From NCBI GenBank assembly GCA_934167885.1, contig CAKPMB010000001.1:62001-126000 (forward strand): 64,000 nucleotides of DNA, given 5' to 3'. The position numbers and the translations under genes are program-made. The notes beneath the pieces are model-generated. The model did not search any database, was not told the origin of the DNA, and was given only the letters and a program-made list of their open reading frames with translations. Positions 1 to 7,668 of this stretch are shown here, piece after piece (the stretch's first letter is position 1; every line of letters begins with the position of its first letter). Source of the DNA: an uncultured Bacilli bacterium (lineage in GTDB: Bacteria; Bacillota_I; Bacilli_A; RF39; UBA660).

Positions 1-259
1 TAATAATATCTTCGTTAATGTTTGCAACACGATCAAATTCTTTTACAGCTTTTGGTTCTGCTTCAACACAAATTAAGAAGTAGTTTCCGTTTTTATAAGT
101 TGCAACTTCATAAGCTAATTCACGTCTACCCATGTTCTTAACTTCTTTAATCTTAGCACCAAAATTTTCAAGAACACCTTTGATATTCTCACATACAGCA
201 TTTGTTGCTTCATCTTCTAGATTTGGTCTTACGATAAACATTAATTCATAGTTTCTCAT
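1..259 (-). CDS. rpsF: 30S ribosomal protein S6, 3' end cut by window edge
   Basis: S6 binds 16S rRNA in the 30S platform as a heterodimer with S18. The visible part is 86 codons, beginning MRNYELMFIVRPNLEDEA and containing GRRELAYEVATYKNGNYF, both typical of S6; the C-terminus lies beyond the left edge. Two ATG codons are adjacent (262 and 259). The second is preferred because it gives MRNYE and a 7-nt spacing from the GGAGG. Upstream are a candidate S6:S18 leader element and a strong promoter, so this is probably the first gene of an rpsF-ssb-rpsR operon running out of the window; the downstream genes are inferred. Confidence 0.96.
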   Translation of the reverse strand, partial: MRNYELMFIVRPNLEDEATNAVCENIKGVLENFGAKIKEVKNMGRRELAYEVATYKNGNYFLICVEAEPKAVKEFDRVANINEDII

Positions 260-265
260 CATTAC

Positions 266-303
266 ACCTCCCTTTGGACTAACCGGGTCTATTGACCAAG
301 GAG
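266..303 (-). promoter_or_regulatory. Candidate S6:S18-binding leader of rpsF
   Basis: The transcript can pair CUCCUUGG with a distal CCAAAGGGAG arm, enclosing a small GGUC/GACC hairpin and a bulge containing CCGGUU just before the ribosome binding site. A CCG-containing bulge in the rpsF leader is the known mark of the S6:S18 autoregulatory element, which mimics the S18 site on 16S rRNA. The outer stem includes the GGGAGG of the ribosome binding site, so protein binding could block translation. The structure was drawn by eye, not folded. Confidence 0.55.
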
Positions 304-324
304 TAAATAAATTACTCGCAAATA

Positions 325-352
325 ATTATACCATAAAATAAAATATATTCAA
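325..352 (-). promoter_or_regulatory. Promoter of rpsF
   Basis: On the - strand TTGAAT (347-352) is followed after 16 bp by a consensus TATAAT (325-330). It lies just upstream of the leader hairpin. Confidence 0.7.
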
Positions 353-400
353 CAAAAATATTAAAAAACAGCATATATTTATCTGAGATATTAGTTATAA

Positions 401-427
401 CAAAAAAATAGGCATATAAACCTATTT
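401..427 (-). terminator. Terminator of the VanY-type gene
   Basis: On the - strand a 7-bp stem (AAATAGG/CCTATTT) is followed by a run of T. The stem overlaps the stop codon of the gene that starts at 1552. Confidence 0.7.
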
Positions 428-1552
428 ATACTTGCTAGTTATACCATAATATGACTCTATTGTTATCCAATTGCCATTATTATATAGTTTAGTCGCTAAT
501 GAAACACCCACATATCTAAAATGCCATGGTTCATATTTATAACCGGTTTCATTACTTTTACCTTTAGGATATCTTAAAATAAAGCCATATTTATAAGCAT
601 TATTATCTAACCACTTACCAACTTTCGTTTCACCAAATGAATCAGAAATTTGATTTAAATCCATTGCAAGTCCACTCTGATGTTCAGAATAACCAGGCCG
701 AGCTGAAAAGGTATCAGCCATCGCTTGACCGTGTCGTGATACATAATTATTATACAAACTACTTTGAAAATTATATGATCGAAAGCCACTAATAATTGTT
801 AGATTTAAATTATCCTTTTTCGCAGCATTTTGCATTAATTTAAAGGCATTCTTAGTTTCAGCTGTTAAATCACTACCATAATTTTTAGGCAAGGAATATG
901 TTTTATTCACTACCAAGGTGCCATCAATGGACGTAACACCATTTTTAACTTCAATCTTAAAACCCTTGGAACTAACCGTTACATAATTATCCGTTCCATT
1001 ATTAATTTTAATATTTTGTGAATATACTTTTTTAGTAACAGTTAACATGCATTCTTCACGCGTTTCATTCAAAGATGAATCTTTCGCAACATAATAAATT
1101 TTATATTTTCCGGGAACATTTAAATTATATTCACCCTCAACTGTTACTTTAACATTACTATCATAATTATCTTTAGCACTAACTTTTGTTAATAAATCAA
1201 TTTTAGTGCCTTCAGTCACTGATATGTTTTTTTGACAATCTATAATTGGTGCTTCGGTATCAACTATCTTTAATTTAAATGTATAAATTTTTTCACGCTT
1301 GAAAAAATATTGAACTTTCAATTGAACTTCCTTTATACCAATAGTTTTAGTATCAAGTAATTCTTTTTTAGTAACTATTTTACCATTTTTAAGTTTAGTA
1401 ATAAAATCAACATTATATACTTCATCATTTAATGAAACAATTTTTTCTTCATCATACACAATTTCTAATCTTTTAGTATAAAAAAGAAATCCTAAAGAAA
1501 CAAACAACAAAATAACAAATATAATTACTAATATCCAAATTTTTCTCTTCAT
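422..1552 (-). CDS. Membrane-anchored VanY-type D-alanyl-D-alanine carboxypeptidase with Ig-like domain
   Basis: Probably removes the terminal D-Ala of peptidoglycan stem peptides on the outer face of the membrane. The 376-aa protein has one N-terminal membrane segment (about residues 5-25). An Ig-like domain of the DUF5011 type follows (about 95-175, with VPGKYKIYYVAKDSS), then a C-terminal VanY zinc peptidase domain. Its motifs are SGFRSY, SEHQSGLAMD (zinc ligands His and Asp) and EPWHFRYV (catalytic Glu and His ligand), so it should be active. A second member of the family starts at 33435. The start follows a GAGGG ribosome site. A TATATT -10 box with upstream TG lies at 1571-1576. Substrate preference (D-Ala or D-Lac) cannot be read from sequence. 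Confidence 0.88.
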   Translation of the reverse strand: MKRKIWILVIIFVILLFVSLGFLFYTKRLEIVYDEEKIVSLNDEVYNVDFITKLKNGKIVTKKELLDTKTIGIKEVQLKVQYFFKREKIYTFKLKIVDTEAPIIDCQKNISVTEGTKIDLLTKVSAKDNYDSNVKVTVEGEYNLNVPGKYKIYYVAKDSSLNETREECMLTVTKKVYSQNIKINNGTDNYVTVSSKGFKIEVKNGVTSIDGTLVVNKTYSLPKNYGSDLTAETKNAFKLMQNAAKKDNLNLTIISGFRSYNFQSSLYNNYVSRHGQAMADTFSARPGYSEHQSGLAMDLNQISDSFGETKVGKWLDNNAYKYGFILRYPKGKSNETGYKYEPWHFRYVGVSLATKLYNNGNWITIESYYGITSKYK

Positions 1553-1620
1553 TATCCCTCTATATTATCAAATATAGCATATCACATAATGAAATGATTT
1601 AGAACTAATAATAAAACATT

Positions 1621-2334
1621 TTATTCTAATACATTACTTTTAACCTTATAATTCATATCATAAACTGTTAACTTTTCATTACTATCACAAAGAACCAGGA
1701 ATACTTCTTCAATATTGTCATAACCTAATTTTGTAAGTCTTTCCCTTAACCATTTTTCATCATGTTTAATAGCCTTTAAATTATTAGCCATAATTCGGCC
1801 ATCAATAACCAAATTTGCTGTTAATCCTTCATGAGTAGTCTTTATTTTCATATCATCACAAGTAAGTGGTTTATACTTAGATTTTGGTAAAAAACTTACT
1901 TTACCCGAAACTTCCATAATTGCACTTTCTATCTCTGATAAGTCAAAATAACCATTCTCTCTAGCATCTTGCATTAAATCATTTAAATCTATCTTAACTT
2001 TTTTAAGTTGTTCTTTACTAATCTTACCATTTTCCATTAACACAATAGGATAACCTGAAATAAACCTTCTAGCAATAATACTCTTACTTGTTATATATGA
2101 AACAAATAAAGAGACTAAACCATATATAACCATTGATATGAGACCATTTAAAATAGTTATATCCTTATTAATAGTCATTTCGGCAGCTAAATTACCAAGT
2201 GATATACCAATAACATAGTCAAAAATATTTAATTCACTTATCTGTTTTTTACCAAGAATTTTTATAACAAAGAAAAGAAAGATTACTGATATAAATCCTT
2301 TAGTTATTAAAGAAACTGTTTCACCATAACTCAT
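1621..2334 (-). CDS. DUF421 family membrane protein (YetF/YrbG-like)
   Basis: A 237-aa protein with two or three N-terminal membrane segments followed by a cytoplasmic DUF421 domain. Family marks are DYVIGISLGNLAAEM in the membrane part and YPIVLMENGKI at the start of the soluble part. Bacillus relatives of this family are spore or stress membrane proteins of unknown biochemical role. An upstream ATG at 2379 is rejected: it lies upstream of the candidate TATAAT at 2371-2376. The ATG at 2334 has a GGTGATTTT ribosome site. The gene is divergent from the one at 2410, and the two share a short promoter region. Confidence 0.85.
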   Translation of the reverse strand: MSYGETVSLITKGFISVIFLFFVIKILGKKQISELNIFDYVIGISLGNLAAEMTINKDITILNGLISMVIYGLVSLFVSYITSKSIIARRFISGYPIVLMENGKISKEQLKKVKIDLNDLMQDARENGYFDLSEIESAIMEVSGKVSFLPKSKYKPLTCDDMKIKTTHEGLTANLVIDGRIMANNLKAIKHDEKWLRERLTKLGYDNIEEVFLVLCDSNEKLTVYDMNYKVKSNVLE

Positions 2335-2388
2335 AAAATCACCACTAATATTATTGGAAATTTTTAAAAAATTATACAAAATTTATGT

Positions 2389-2404
2389 TAAAATATTGTT
2401 GAGG
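2389..2404 (+). promoter_or_regulatory. Extended -10 promoter and SD of the 2410 gene
   Basis: TGTTAAAAT (TAAAAT at 2389-2394) with GAGG at 2401-2404, only 15 nt between -10 box and start codon. The transcript would begin at about the Shine-Dalgarno sequence. Confidence 0.6.
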
Positions 2405-2409
2405 TCTAT

Positions 2410-3564
2410 ATGAAAAATATAAATAGTGAAATTATAAAAAATTTATGTATTGGTATAATTGGAATATTACTAATATTTTTGCCAAATAATAAACTTAATA
2501 TTTTATATATGCTTATTAATACAATTTTAATTATTATAAGCCTCTATCAGATAATAAAAGCTAAGAAAAATAAGCAAAAAAATATTGAAGCTGAAATTGC
2601 ATGTTTTGTTTTAACAATTATGTTTATATTGCTAATTACTAATTTTAATATATATATTAATACTTTATCTATCATTATTTTCATTTATATTTTAGGAATA
2701 GGAATCATTAAATTTATTAGTATCTTTATATATGATTCACTGCCTATAAGTAAAAAAAGAATTGTATTATTATCTATTTTTGATGAATTAATTGCTATTA
2801 TTTTCTTAATATTAATACACCAAAATAATCATAACTTTTCATATATAACTGGTTTATATTTTGCAATTCAATGCTTTAAAAACTTATATTATTACCATAA
2901 TAATAAGCAGAATATTAATATTTTTAAAATCCCTAGTTTAATTTTATCAACAAAACCATATCGTGATTTTTTAAAGATTTCTAACAAATACCTTCATAAT
3001 AACGAAGATAAATGCCAAGTTGAAATTTTAATTCATGTTAAGAATACTAGACGGGGTTTATTTGGCCATACTGATTTAATATACAATGGTAACATTTATT
3101 CATATGGTAATTATGACAAAAATAGTTATAAAATTCTGGATGCTATTGGGGATGGCGTGATGTTCAAAGTATCAAGAGACGAGTATATTAAATTTTGTAA
3201 AGAAAACGGCAAAACATTATTTTGTTTTGGTATTAAATATAATGATAAAGAATTAAAGGATATTGATAATCACATTAAACAAATTATTAAAAATGGTTAT
3301 AAATGGAATAAAAAAGAAATAATTCCTAATACTTATGTTGATAGTCTTAATAAAAATTTAGACATTACACTTTATAAATTTCATGATAAACATTATAAAA
3401 ATTATTTCTTTTTAAACTATAACTGTGTTAAATTTATTGAAGAAGTTTTAGACTTAGAGATTCTTGATTGGAGCAATATTACAACCCCAGGCATGCTTTA
3501 TAATTATCTTATTAATGAACAAAAGAAAGAAAATTCTAAAGTTGTATATTGTGATATATACTAA
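2410..3564 (+). CDS. Membrane protein with C-terminal papain-like (permuted NlpC/P60-like) domain
   Basis: A 384-aa protein. The first ~165 residues form five or six hydrophobic segments arranged like the HdeD/DUF308 family. The soluble C-terminal half (about 200-384) carries an HTDLIYNGNIYSYG block and, later, YNCVKFIEEVL. A His block before a Cys block is the order seen in circularly permuted papain-like folds (NlpC/P60-related, DUF4105, LRAT-like). His in HTDL and Cys in NCVKF are therefore the candidate catalytic residues. The substrate is unknown: a peptide, amide or lipid ester are all possible. The gene is monocistronic, between its own promoter and a strong terminator. The domain assignment is an inference from motif order, not from a profile search. 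Confidence 0.6.
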   Translation: MKNINSEIIKNLCIGIIGILLIFLPNNKLNILYMLINTILIIISLYQIIKAKKNKQKNIEAEIACFVLTIMFILLITNFNIYINTLSIIIFIYILGIGIIKFISIFIYDSLPISKKRIVLLSIFDELIAIIFLILIHQNNHNFSYITGLYFAIQCFKNLYYYHNNKQNINIFKIPSLILSTKPYRDFLKISNKYLHNNEDKCQVEILIHVKNTRRGLFGHTDLIYNGNIYSYGNYDKNSYKILDAIGDGVMFKVSRDEYIKFCKENGKTLFCFGIKYNDKELKDIDNHIKQIIKNGYKWNKKEIIPNTYVDSLNKNLDITLYKFHDKHYKNYFFLNYNCVKFIEEVLDLEILDWSNITTPGMLYNYLINEQKKENSKVVYCDIY

Positions 3565-3597
3565 AAAATACTAGGCATTTAGCCTAGTATTTTTACT
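3564..3597. terminator. Bidirectional terminator between the 2410 gene and clpB
   Basis: Near-perfect hairpin AAAAATACTAGGC / GCCTAGTATTTTT with a 5-nt loop and T runs on both strands. It serves both convergent genes and overlaps the clpB stop codon. Confidence 0.85.
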
Positions 3598-5686
3598 TTA
3601 TAAATAACGCATTACCATCATAATCAAAGGTAATAGTATCACCATATTTAACTTGATTACTAATTATCTTGTTTGCAAGTAAGGTTTCAATGGAACGTGA
3701 AACTAATCTCTTAAGTGGACGAGCTCCAAAGTTAACATCATATCCTGTATCTACAAGATAATCTCTAGCCTTATCAGTTAATTTAATATGAATATTCTTA
3801 TCAGATAAACGAGTTTCAATTTCACCTATTATCTTATCTAGTATTTGATAAACAACGTCTTTTGTTAATGGATTAAAGATAATTATTTCATCAATACGGT
3901 TAATAAATTCTGGTCTAAATGTTCTATGTAACTCTTCTAATACTTTATCATTTTCATGATTTAAGGCATATTCACTACCTAAATTACTTGTCATAATGAT
4001 TATTGTATTCTTAAAGTCAACAGTTCGACCATTTGAATCTGTTATACGACCATCATCCAATATTTGTAACAATAGATTTAAAACTTCTGGATGAGCTTTT
4101 TCTATTTCATCAAATAATACAATACTGTATGGATTACGACGAACCGCTTCGGTTAATTGGCCTCCTTCTTCATAACCAACATAACCTGGAGGTGATCCAA
4201 TTAAACGTGAAACACTAAATTTTTCCATATATTCGGACATATCAATACGAACCATATGGCTCTTATCATCAAATAATTCATAGGCTAAAGTTTTAGCAAC
4301 TTCTGTTTTACCAACACCCGTTGGACCTAAGAACATAAATGAACCAATTGGACGATTAGGATCTTTAATACCAGCACGTGATTTAATAATCGAATCACTA
4401 ACAAGTTTTAAAGCCTCATCTTGGCCCATAACAATCTTTTTCATATTGTCATATAAATGAAGCAATTTCTCCTTTTCACCACTCATAAGTTTTGATAAAG
4501 GTATGTTTGTCCATTTAGAAATAACTTGAGCAATATCTTCTTCTGAGACAGTATCACTTAATAAACGATTCTTCTCAAGATTATTTAATTCTTGTAATTC
4601 TTTTTCTAATCTTGGTATTTCACCATGACGATATCTAGCAGCTGTCTCTAAATCATAATTATTTTCAGCTGTTTCTAGCGTAAATTTAGCCTTTTCTAAT
4701 TCTTTCTTTTTCTCTTTTATTTTATCATTGATGCCTTTTTCTTTTTGCCATGCTTCTTTTAACTTAGTTTCATCTTGTTTTAAGTTATATAATTCATCTT
4801 CGATTTCTTGAAGACGTTTTTTACTTAATTCATCTTTTTCTTTCTTTATAGCTTGTCTTTCTATTTCTAAGCTTAAAATCTTTCTTGTCAAAGTATCTAG
4901 TTCTGTTGGAACAGAATCCATTTGCACACGAATAGTAGCACAAGCTTCATCAACTAAGTCAATAGCCTTATCAGGCAAGTATCTATCTGTTATGTATCGA
5001 TTAGACAAAGTGGCAGCGGCAATTAAAGCTTTATCTGTAATAGTTACACCATGATGGATCTCAAAACGCTCTTTCAAACCACGCAAAATGGTAATGGTAT
5101 CAGAAACTGTAGGTTCTGAAACTTTAATCTTTTGAAAACGACGTTCTAAGGCACCATCTTTTTCAATATACTTACGATATTCATTCAAAGTTGTTGCACC
5201 AATTACATGTATTTCGCCACGCGCAAGCATAGGTTTTAGGATATTACTTGTATCCATAGCACCCTCAGCACCATTTCCAACAATCATGTGAATTTCATCA
5301 ATAAACATGATGATATTGCCTTCGCTCTTCTTTATCTCATTTAATACATTTTTTAATCTTTCTTCAAATTCACCACGGTATTTTGCACCTGCTACTAAAG
5401 CAGCTAAGTCAAGTTCCCAAATCTTTTTATCCTTCAAAGAAGTTGGAACATCACCTTTTACAATACGGTTTGCTAAACCTTCAATAATAGCAGTTTTACC
5501 AACACCTGGCTCACCAATTAAAACGGGATTATTCTTCGTTTTTCTAGATAATATTCTTGTAATGCTACGAATTTCTTCATCACGACCAATAACTGGATCA
5601 ATTTTGCCTTTACGAGCTGCTTCAGTAACATCACGACCATATTTTTCTAGAACATTTTCTTTTTCTTCATTAGGTTGTTGATACAT
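3593..5686 (-). CDS. clpB: ATP-dependent disaggregase ClpB, without the N-terminal domain
   Basis: Hsp100 chaperone that threads aggregated proteins through a hexameric ring, normally together with DnaK. The 697-aa protein starts almost directly at the first AAA+ module (Walker A GEPGVGKT), has the long coiled-coil M domain of ClpB (about residues 265-400) and the second module (GPTGVGKT, then the conserved GSPPGYVGYEEGG). Full-length ClpB is about 860 aa, so the ~140-residue Clp-N substrate domain is absent, as in the short ClpB form made by internal initiation elsewhere. The M domain distinguishes it from ClpC. The start is the ATG after AAAGGAG; an ATG six codons upstream overlaps that ribosome site. 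Transcription is under a CIRCE operator (5757-5783). Confidence 0.93.
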   Translation of the reverse strand: MYQQPNEEKENVLEKYGRDVTEAARKGKIDPVIGRDEEIRSITRILSRKTKNNPVLIGEPGVGKTAIIEGLANRIVKGDVPTSLKDKKIWELDLAALVAGAKYRGEFEERLKNVLNEIKKSEGNIIMFIDEIHMIVGNGAEGAMDTSNILKPMLARGEIHVIGATTLNEYRKYIEKDGALERRFQKIKVSEPTVSDTITILRGLKERFEIHHGVTITDKALIAAATLSNRYITDRYLPDKAIDLVDEACATIRVQMDSVPTELDTLTRKILSLEIERQAIKKEKDELSKKRLQEIEDELYNLKQDETKLKEAWQKEKGINDKIKEKKKELEKAKFTLETAENNYDLETAARYRHGEIPRLEKELQELNNLEKNRLLSDTVSEEDIAQVISKWTNIPLSKLMSGEKEKLLHLYDNMKKIVMGQDEALKLVSDSIIKSRAGIKDPNRPIGSFMFLGPTGVGKTEVAKTLAYELFDDKSHMVRIDMSEYMEKFSVSRLIGSPPGYVGYEEGGQLTEAVRRNPYSIVLFDEIEKAHPEVLNLLLQILDDGRITDSNGRTVDFKNTIIIMTSNLGSEYALNHENDKVLEELHRTFRPEFINRIDEIIIFNPLTKDVVYQILDKIIGEIETRLSDKNIHIKLTDKARDYLVDTGYDVNFGARPLKRLVSRSIETLLANKIISNQVKYGDTITFDYDGNALFIK

Positions 5687-5742
5687 AATTACAACTCCTT
5701 TCACTATATATTAATATGTGCATTCTCACATATTTCATTACC

Positions 5743-5770
5743 ATTATATCATAAAATTAGCACTTGTCAA
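5743..5770 (-). promoter_or_regulatory. clpB promoter overlapping CIRCE
   Basis: TTGACA (5765-5770) and a consensus TATAAT (5743-5748) with a 16-bp spacer on the - strand. The -35 hexamer falls almost entirely in the spacer of the CIRCE element, so HrcA would cover it. Confidence 0.85.
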
Positions 5771-5783
5771 GCAAGAGTGCTAA
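5757..5783. promoter_or_regulatory. CIRCE operator (HrcA binding site) of clpB
   Basis: TTAGCACTT-N9-GAGTGCTAA, against the consensus TTAGCACTC-N9-GAGTGCTAA: one mismatch in 18 arm positions. HrcA, the heat-shock repressor, is expected to bind here. hrcA itself is not in the window. Confidence 0.93.
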
Positions 5784-5790
5784 TTTTTGT

Positions 5791-5827
5791 TAAAAAAAGA
5801 AAGTATTTTAAACTTTCAAATACTTTC
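5791..5827 (-). terminator. Terminator of ftsEX
   Basis: Stem GAAAGTATTT/AAATACTTTC (5799-5808 and 5818-5827) followed on the - strand by a T run. It overlaps the end of ftsX and isolates ftsEX from clpB. Confidence 0.8.
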
Positions 5828-6713
5828 TTACAGCACTAGCACTACCTATCATACCAACTAAAATACCTATTAATAAAATTATTAATGATGTTTGGTAAAC
5901 AATAGAACTAGGCGTTGCTAAGTTAATTATTTTAGTAAATAACTTACCACCTAAATGTGTATAAAGCTTATTGTAACCAACAATTACTAAAGTTATTGGA
6001 ATTATTGATCCAATAATACCCAAAATAACACCTTCACTTACAAATGGTATCTTAATACTTAAATTGCTTGCTCCAACTAAACGCATAATTGAAATTTCTC
6101 TTTTTCTTGAGAATATAGTTAATTTAATGGTATTAACAATTAAGAAGACAGTTACTAGAATTAAAGCAATTACTGAATAGAATGAGAACTTCTCAATAAC
6201 ATTAAAGATTTCGAGCAATTGTTCAACCATTTCTTCACCATAACGAACTAAGGTTACATTTGAAATATTCTTTATAGCATTCGCTGTTTCACTTATATTA
6301 GTAACATCTTCTACTTTTACTAAATATACATTTTGTAATGGATTCTCTGTATCACTCCATGATTCCATAATTGTTTTAAAGGTATCATTACCTTCCATCA
6401 TCTCTTGTTTTATAGAAGCTTTACTCTTAAACGTTACTCTTGCAACATTTTTAACACCTTTAATCTGAGTTTCAACACTTCTTAAATCAAAATCATCCGC
6501 ATCATTACTTACAAAGACAACAATTTCAAGTTCACTTTCTAACTCATGTGTAATACTATTAACATTCTCTGAAATTATAAGGGATAAACCAACAATTACC
6601 AAAGTTATAGTTATACACACAATAGACGCTAAAGAAAGTGATAAATTACGTCCTACACTTTTAAAAGCATCTCTTATGCTTCTTCCAAAAATTCTAAAGA
6701 ATTTCATTAACAT
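5808..6713 (-). CDS. ftsX: Cell-division ABC transporter permease FtsX
   Basis: Membrane partner of FtsE; the complex activates peptidoglycan hydrolases at the division site or side wall and is not thought to transport a solute. The 301-aa protein has a first membrane segment at about residues 22-45, an extracellular loop of about 110 residues, then three further membrane segments, the standard FtsX topology. ATG at 6713 follows GGGAG. The gene overlaps the end of ftsE by 20 nt, so the two are translationally linked. Which hydrolase it controls is not visible here. Confidence 0.93.
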   Translation of the reverse strand: MLMKFFRIFGRSIRDAFKSVGRNLSLSLASIVCITITLVIVGLSLIISENVNSITHELESELEIVVFVSNDADDFDLRSVETQIKGVKNVARVTFKSKASIKQEMMEGNDTFKTIMESWSDTENPLQNVYLVKVEDVTNISETANAIKNISNVTLVRYGEEMVEQLLEIFNVIEKFSFYSVIALILVTVFLIVNTIKLTIFSRKREISIMRLVGASNLSIKIPFVSEGVILGIIGSIIPITLVIVGYNKLYTHLGGKLFTKIINLATPSSIVYQTSLIILLIGILVGMIGSASAVRKYLKV

Positions 6714-7392
6714 ATTCTCCCTTCTTATAATCTTTAAATAAATGACCATCTTTTAGGGCTATAACATGCTTTTTCATCTTATCAACAATTGTTTTATCAT
6801 GTGTTACCATTAAAACTGTTGTGCCTTCTTTTTGATTAATACTTTCCAAAAGTTCGACAATTTCCATGCTCATTAATGGATCAAGGTTTCCAGTTGGTTC
6901 ATCACATATTAAAAGCTTTGGTTCATTTACAATAGCACGTGCAATCGCTACACGTTGTTGTTCACCACCTGATAAGTTATCAGGATAATCCCTAACTTTT
7001 GATTTTAAACCAACAAGTTCAATAGCTTTTAATACTTTAGGACGAATATCACTTTTCTTTTCACCTATCGCCTCTAAAGCAAAAGCAACATTTTCATAAA
7101 CTGTAAGTTTAGGTAATAAGCGATAATCTTGGAAAACAATACCAAGTTTTCTTCTTAATTTATATACACTACCATTACGTAATTTAGATACATTTATACC
7201 ACCTAAAATAATACTTCCAGAATTAGGTTTCTCTTCACGATATAATAATTTAATAAAAGTGCTTTTACCACTACCAGAACCACCTATAATAAAGACAAAA
7301 TCACCTTTTTCGATATCAAGGGTTAAATCATAAAGGGCTGTTACACCATTTTTATATTGTTTAGTAACATTTCTAAGCTCTATGAACGCCAT
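6694..7392 (-). CDS. ftsE: Cell-division ATP-binding protein FtsE
   Basis: ATPase of the FtsEX complex. The 232 residues are a single ABC domain: Walker A GGSGSGKST, signature LSGGEQQR, Walker B LLICDEPTGNLDP and the switch histidine in MVTHD. The closest families are FtsE and LolD; adjacency to ftsX settles it. An extended -10 promoter (TGTTATAAT, -10 box at 7416-7421) lies 23 nt upstream of the start. Confidence 0.94.
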   Translation of the reverse strand: MAFIELRNVTKQYKNGVTALYDLTLDIEKGDFVFIIGGSGSGKSTFIKLLYREEKPNSGSIILGGINVSKLRNGSVYKLRRKLGIVFQDYRLLPKLTVYENVAFALEAIGEKKSDIRPKVLKAIELVGLKSKVRDYPDNLSGGEQQRVAIARAIVNEPKLLICDEPTGNLDPLMSMEIVELLESINQKEGTTVLMVTHDKTIVDKMKKHVIALKDGHLFKDYKKGEYVNEIL

Positions 7393-7489
7393 ACAATCAC
7401 CATACTTTCTACTTAATTATAACATAAAAATTAATAATTAAAAAAAATTTACTAAAAAAAGACAAAATAACTGTAAAAGCAAAGTAATT

Positions 7490-7527
7490 AATATAACAAA
7501 AAACACAAGTAATTATACTTGTGTTTA
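7490..7527 (-). terminator. Terminator of the gap operon
   Basis: Perfect 10-bp stem AAACACAAGT/ACTTGTGTTT (7501-7510, 7517-7526) with a T run on the - strand. It overlaps the stop codon of the 47-codon ORF downstream of gap. Confidence 0.85.
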
Positions 7528-7668
7528 TTTAGTAGGACTATTTCCTCGATAGTGCATTGAACATAAATAACCTATTATTGCAAATATTAAGAATGTTGAC
7601 ACCATCACGATAACGAAATATGGTAATCCAACTATTTTATCTCTTATAAAAGTAAGTATGGTATCCAT
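7525..7668 (-). CDS. 47-aa single-pass membrane microprotein coupled to gap
   Basis: Translation from ATG 7668 gives MDTILTFIRDKIVGLPYF, then a hydrophobic segment (about residues 16-38) and a polar tail ending NSPTK. The start overlaps the gap stop as TAATG, the same re-initiation overlap used between trxB and whiA in this window. The ORF ends inside the terminator hairpin, so it lies wholly within the gap transcript. I do not recognise a family. Support is the coupling, the clear membrane segment and the exact fit between gap and its terminator; expression is not shown. Confidence 0.6.
   Translation of the reverse strand: MDTILTFIRDKIVGLPYFVIVMVSTFLIFAIIGYLCSMHYRGNSPTK

Noticed and set aside
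5307..5681. A 124-codon + strand ORF within clpB
   Set aside because: It is antisense to the highly conserved first AAA+ module and has no coding signal of its own.
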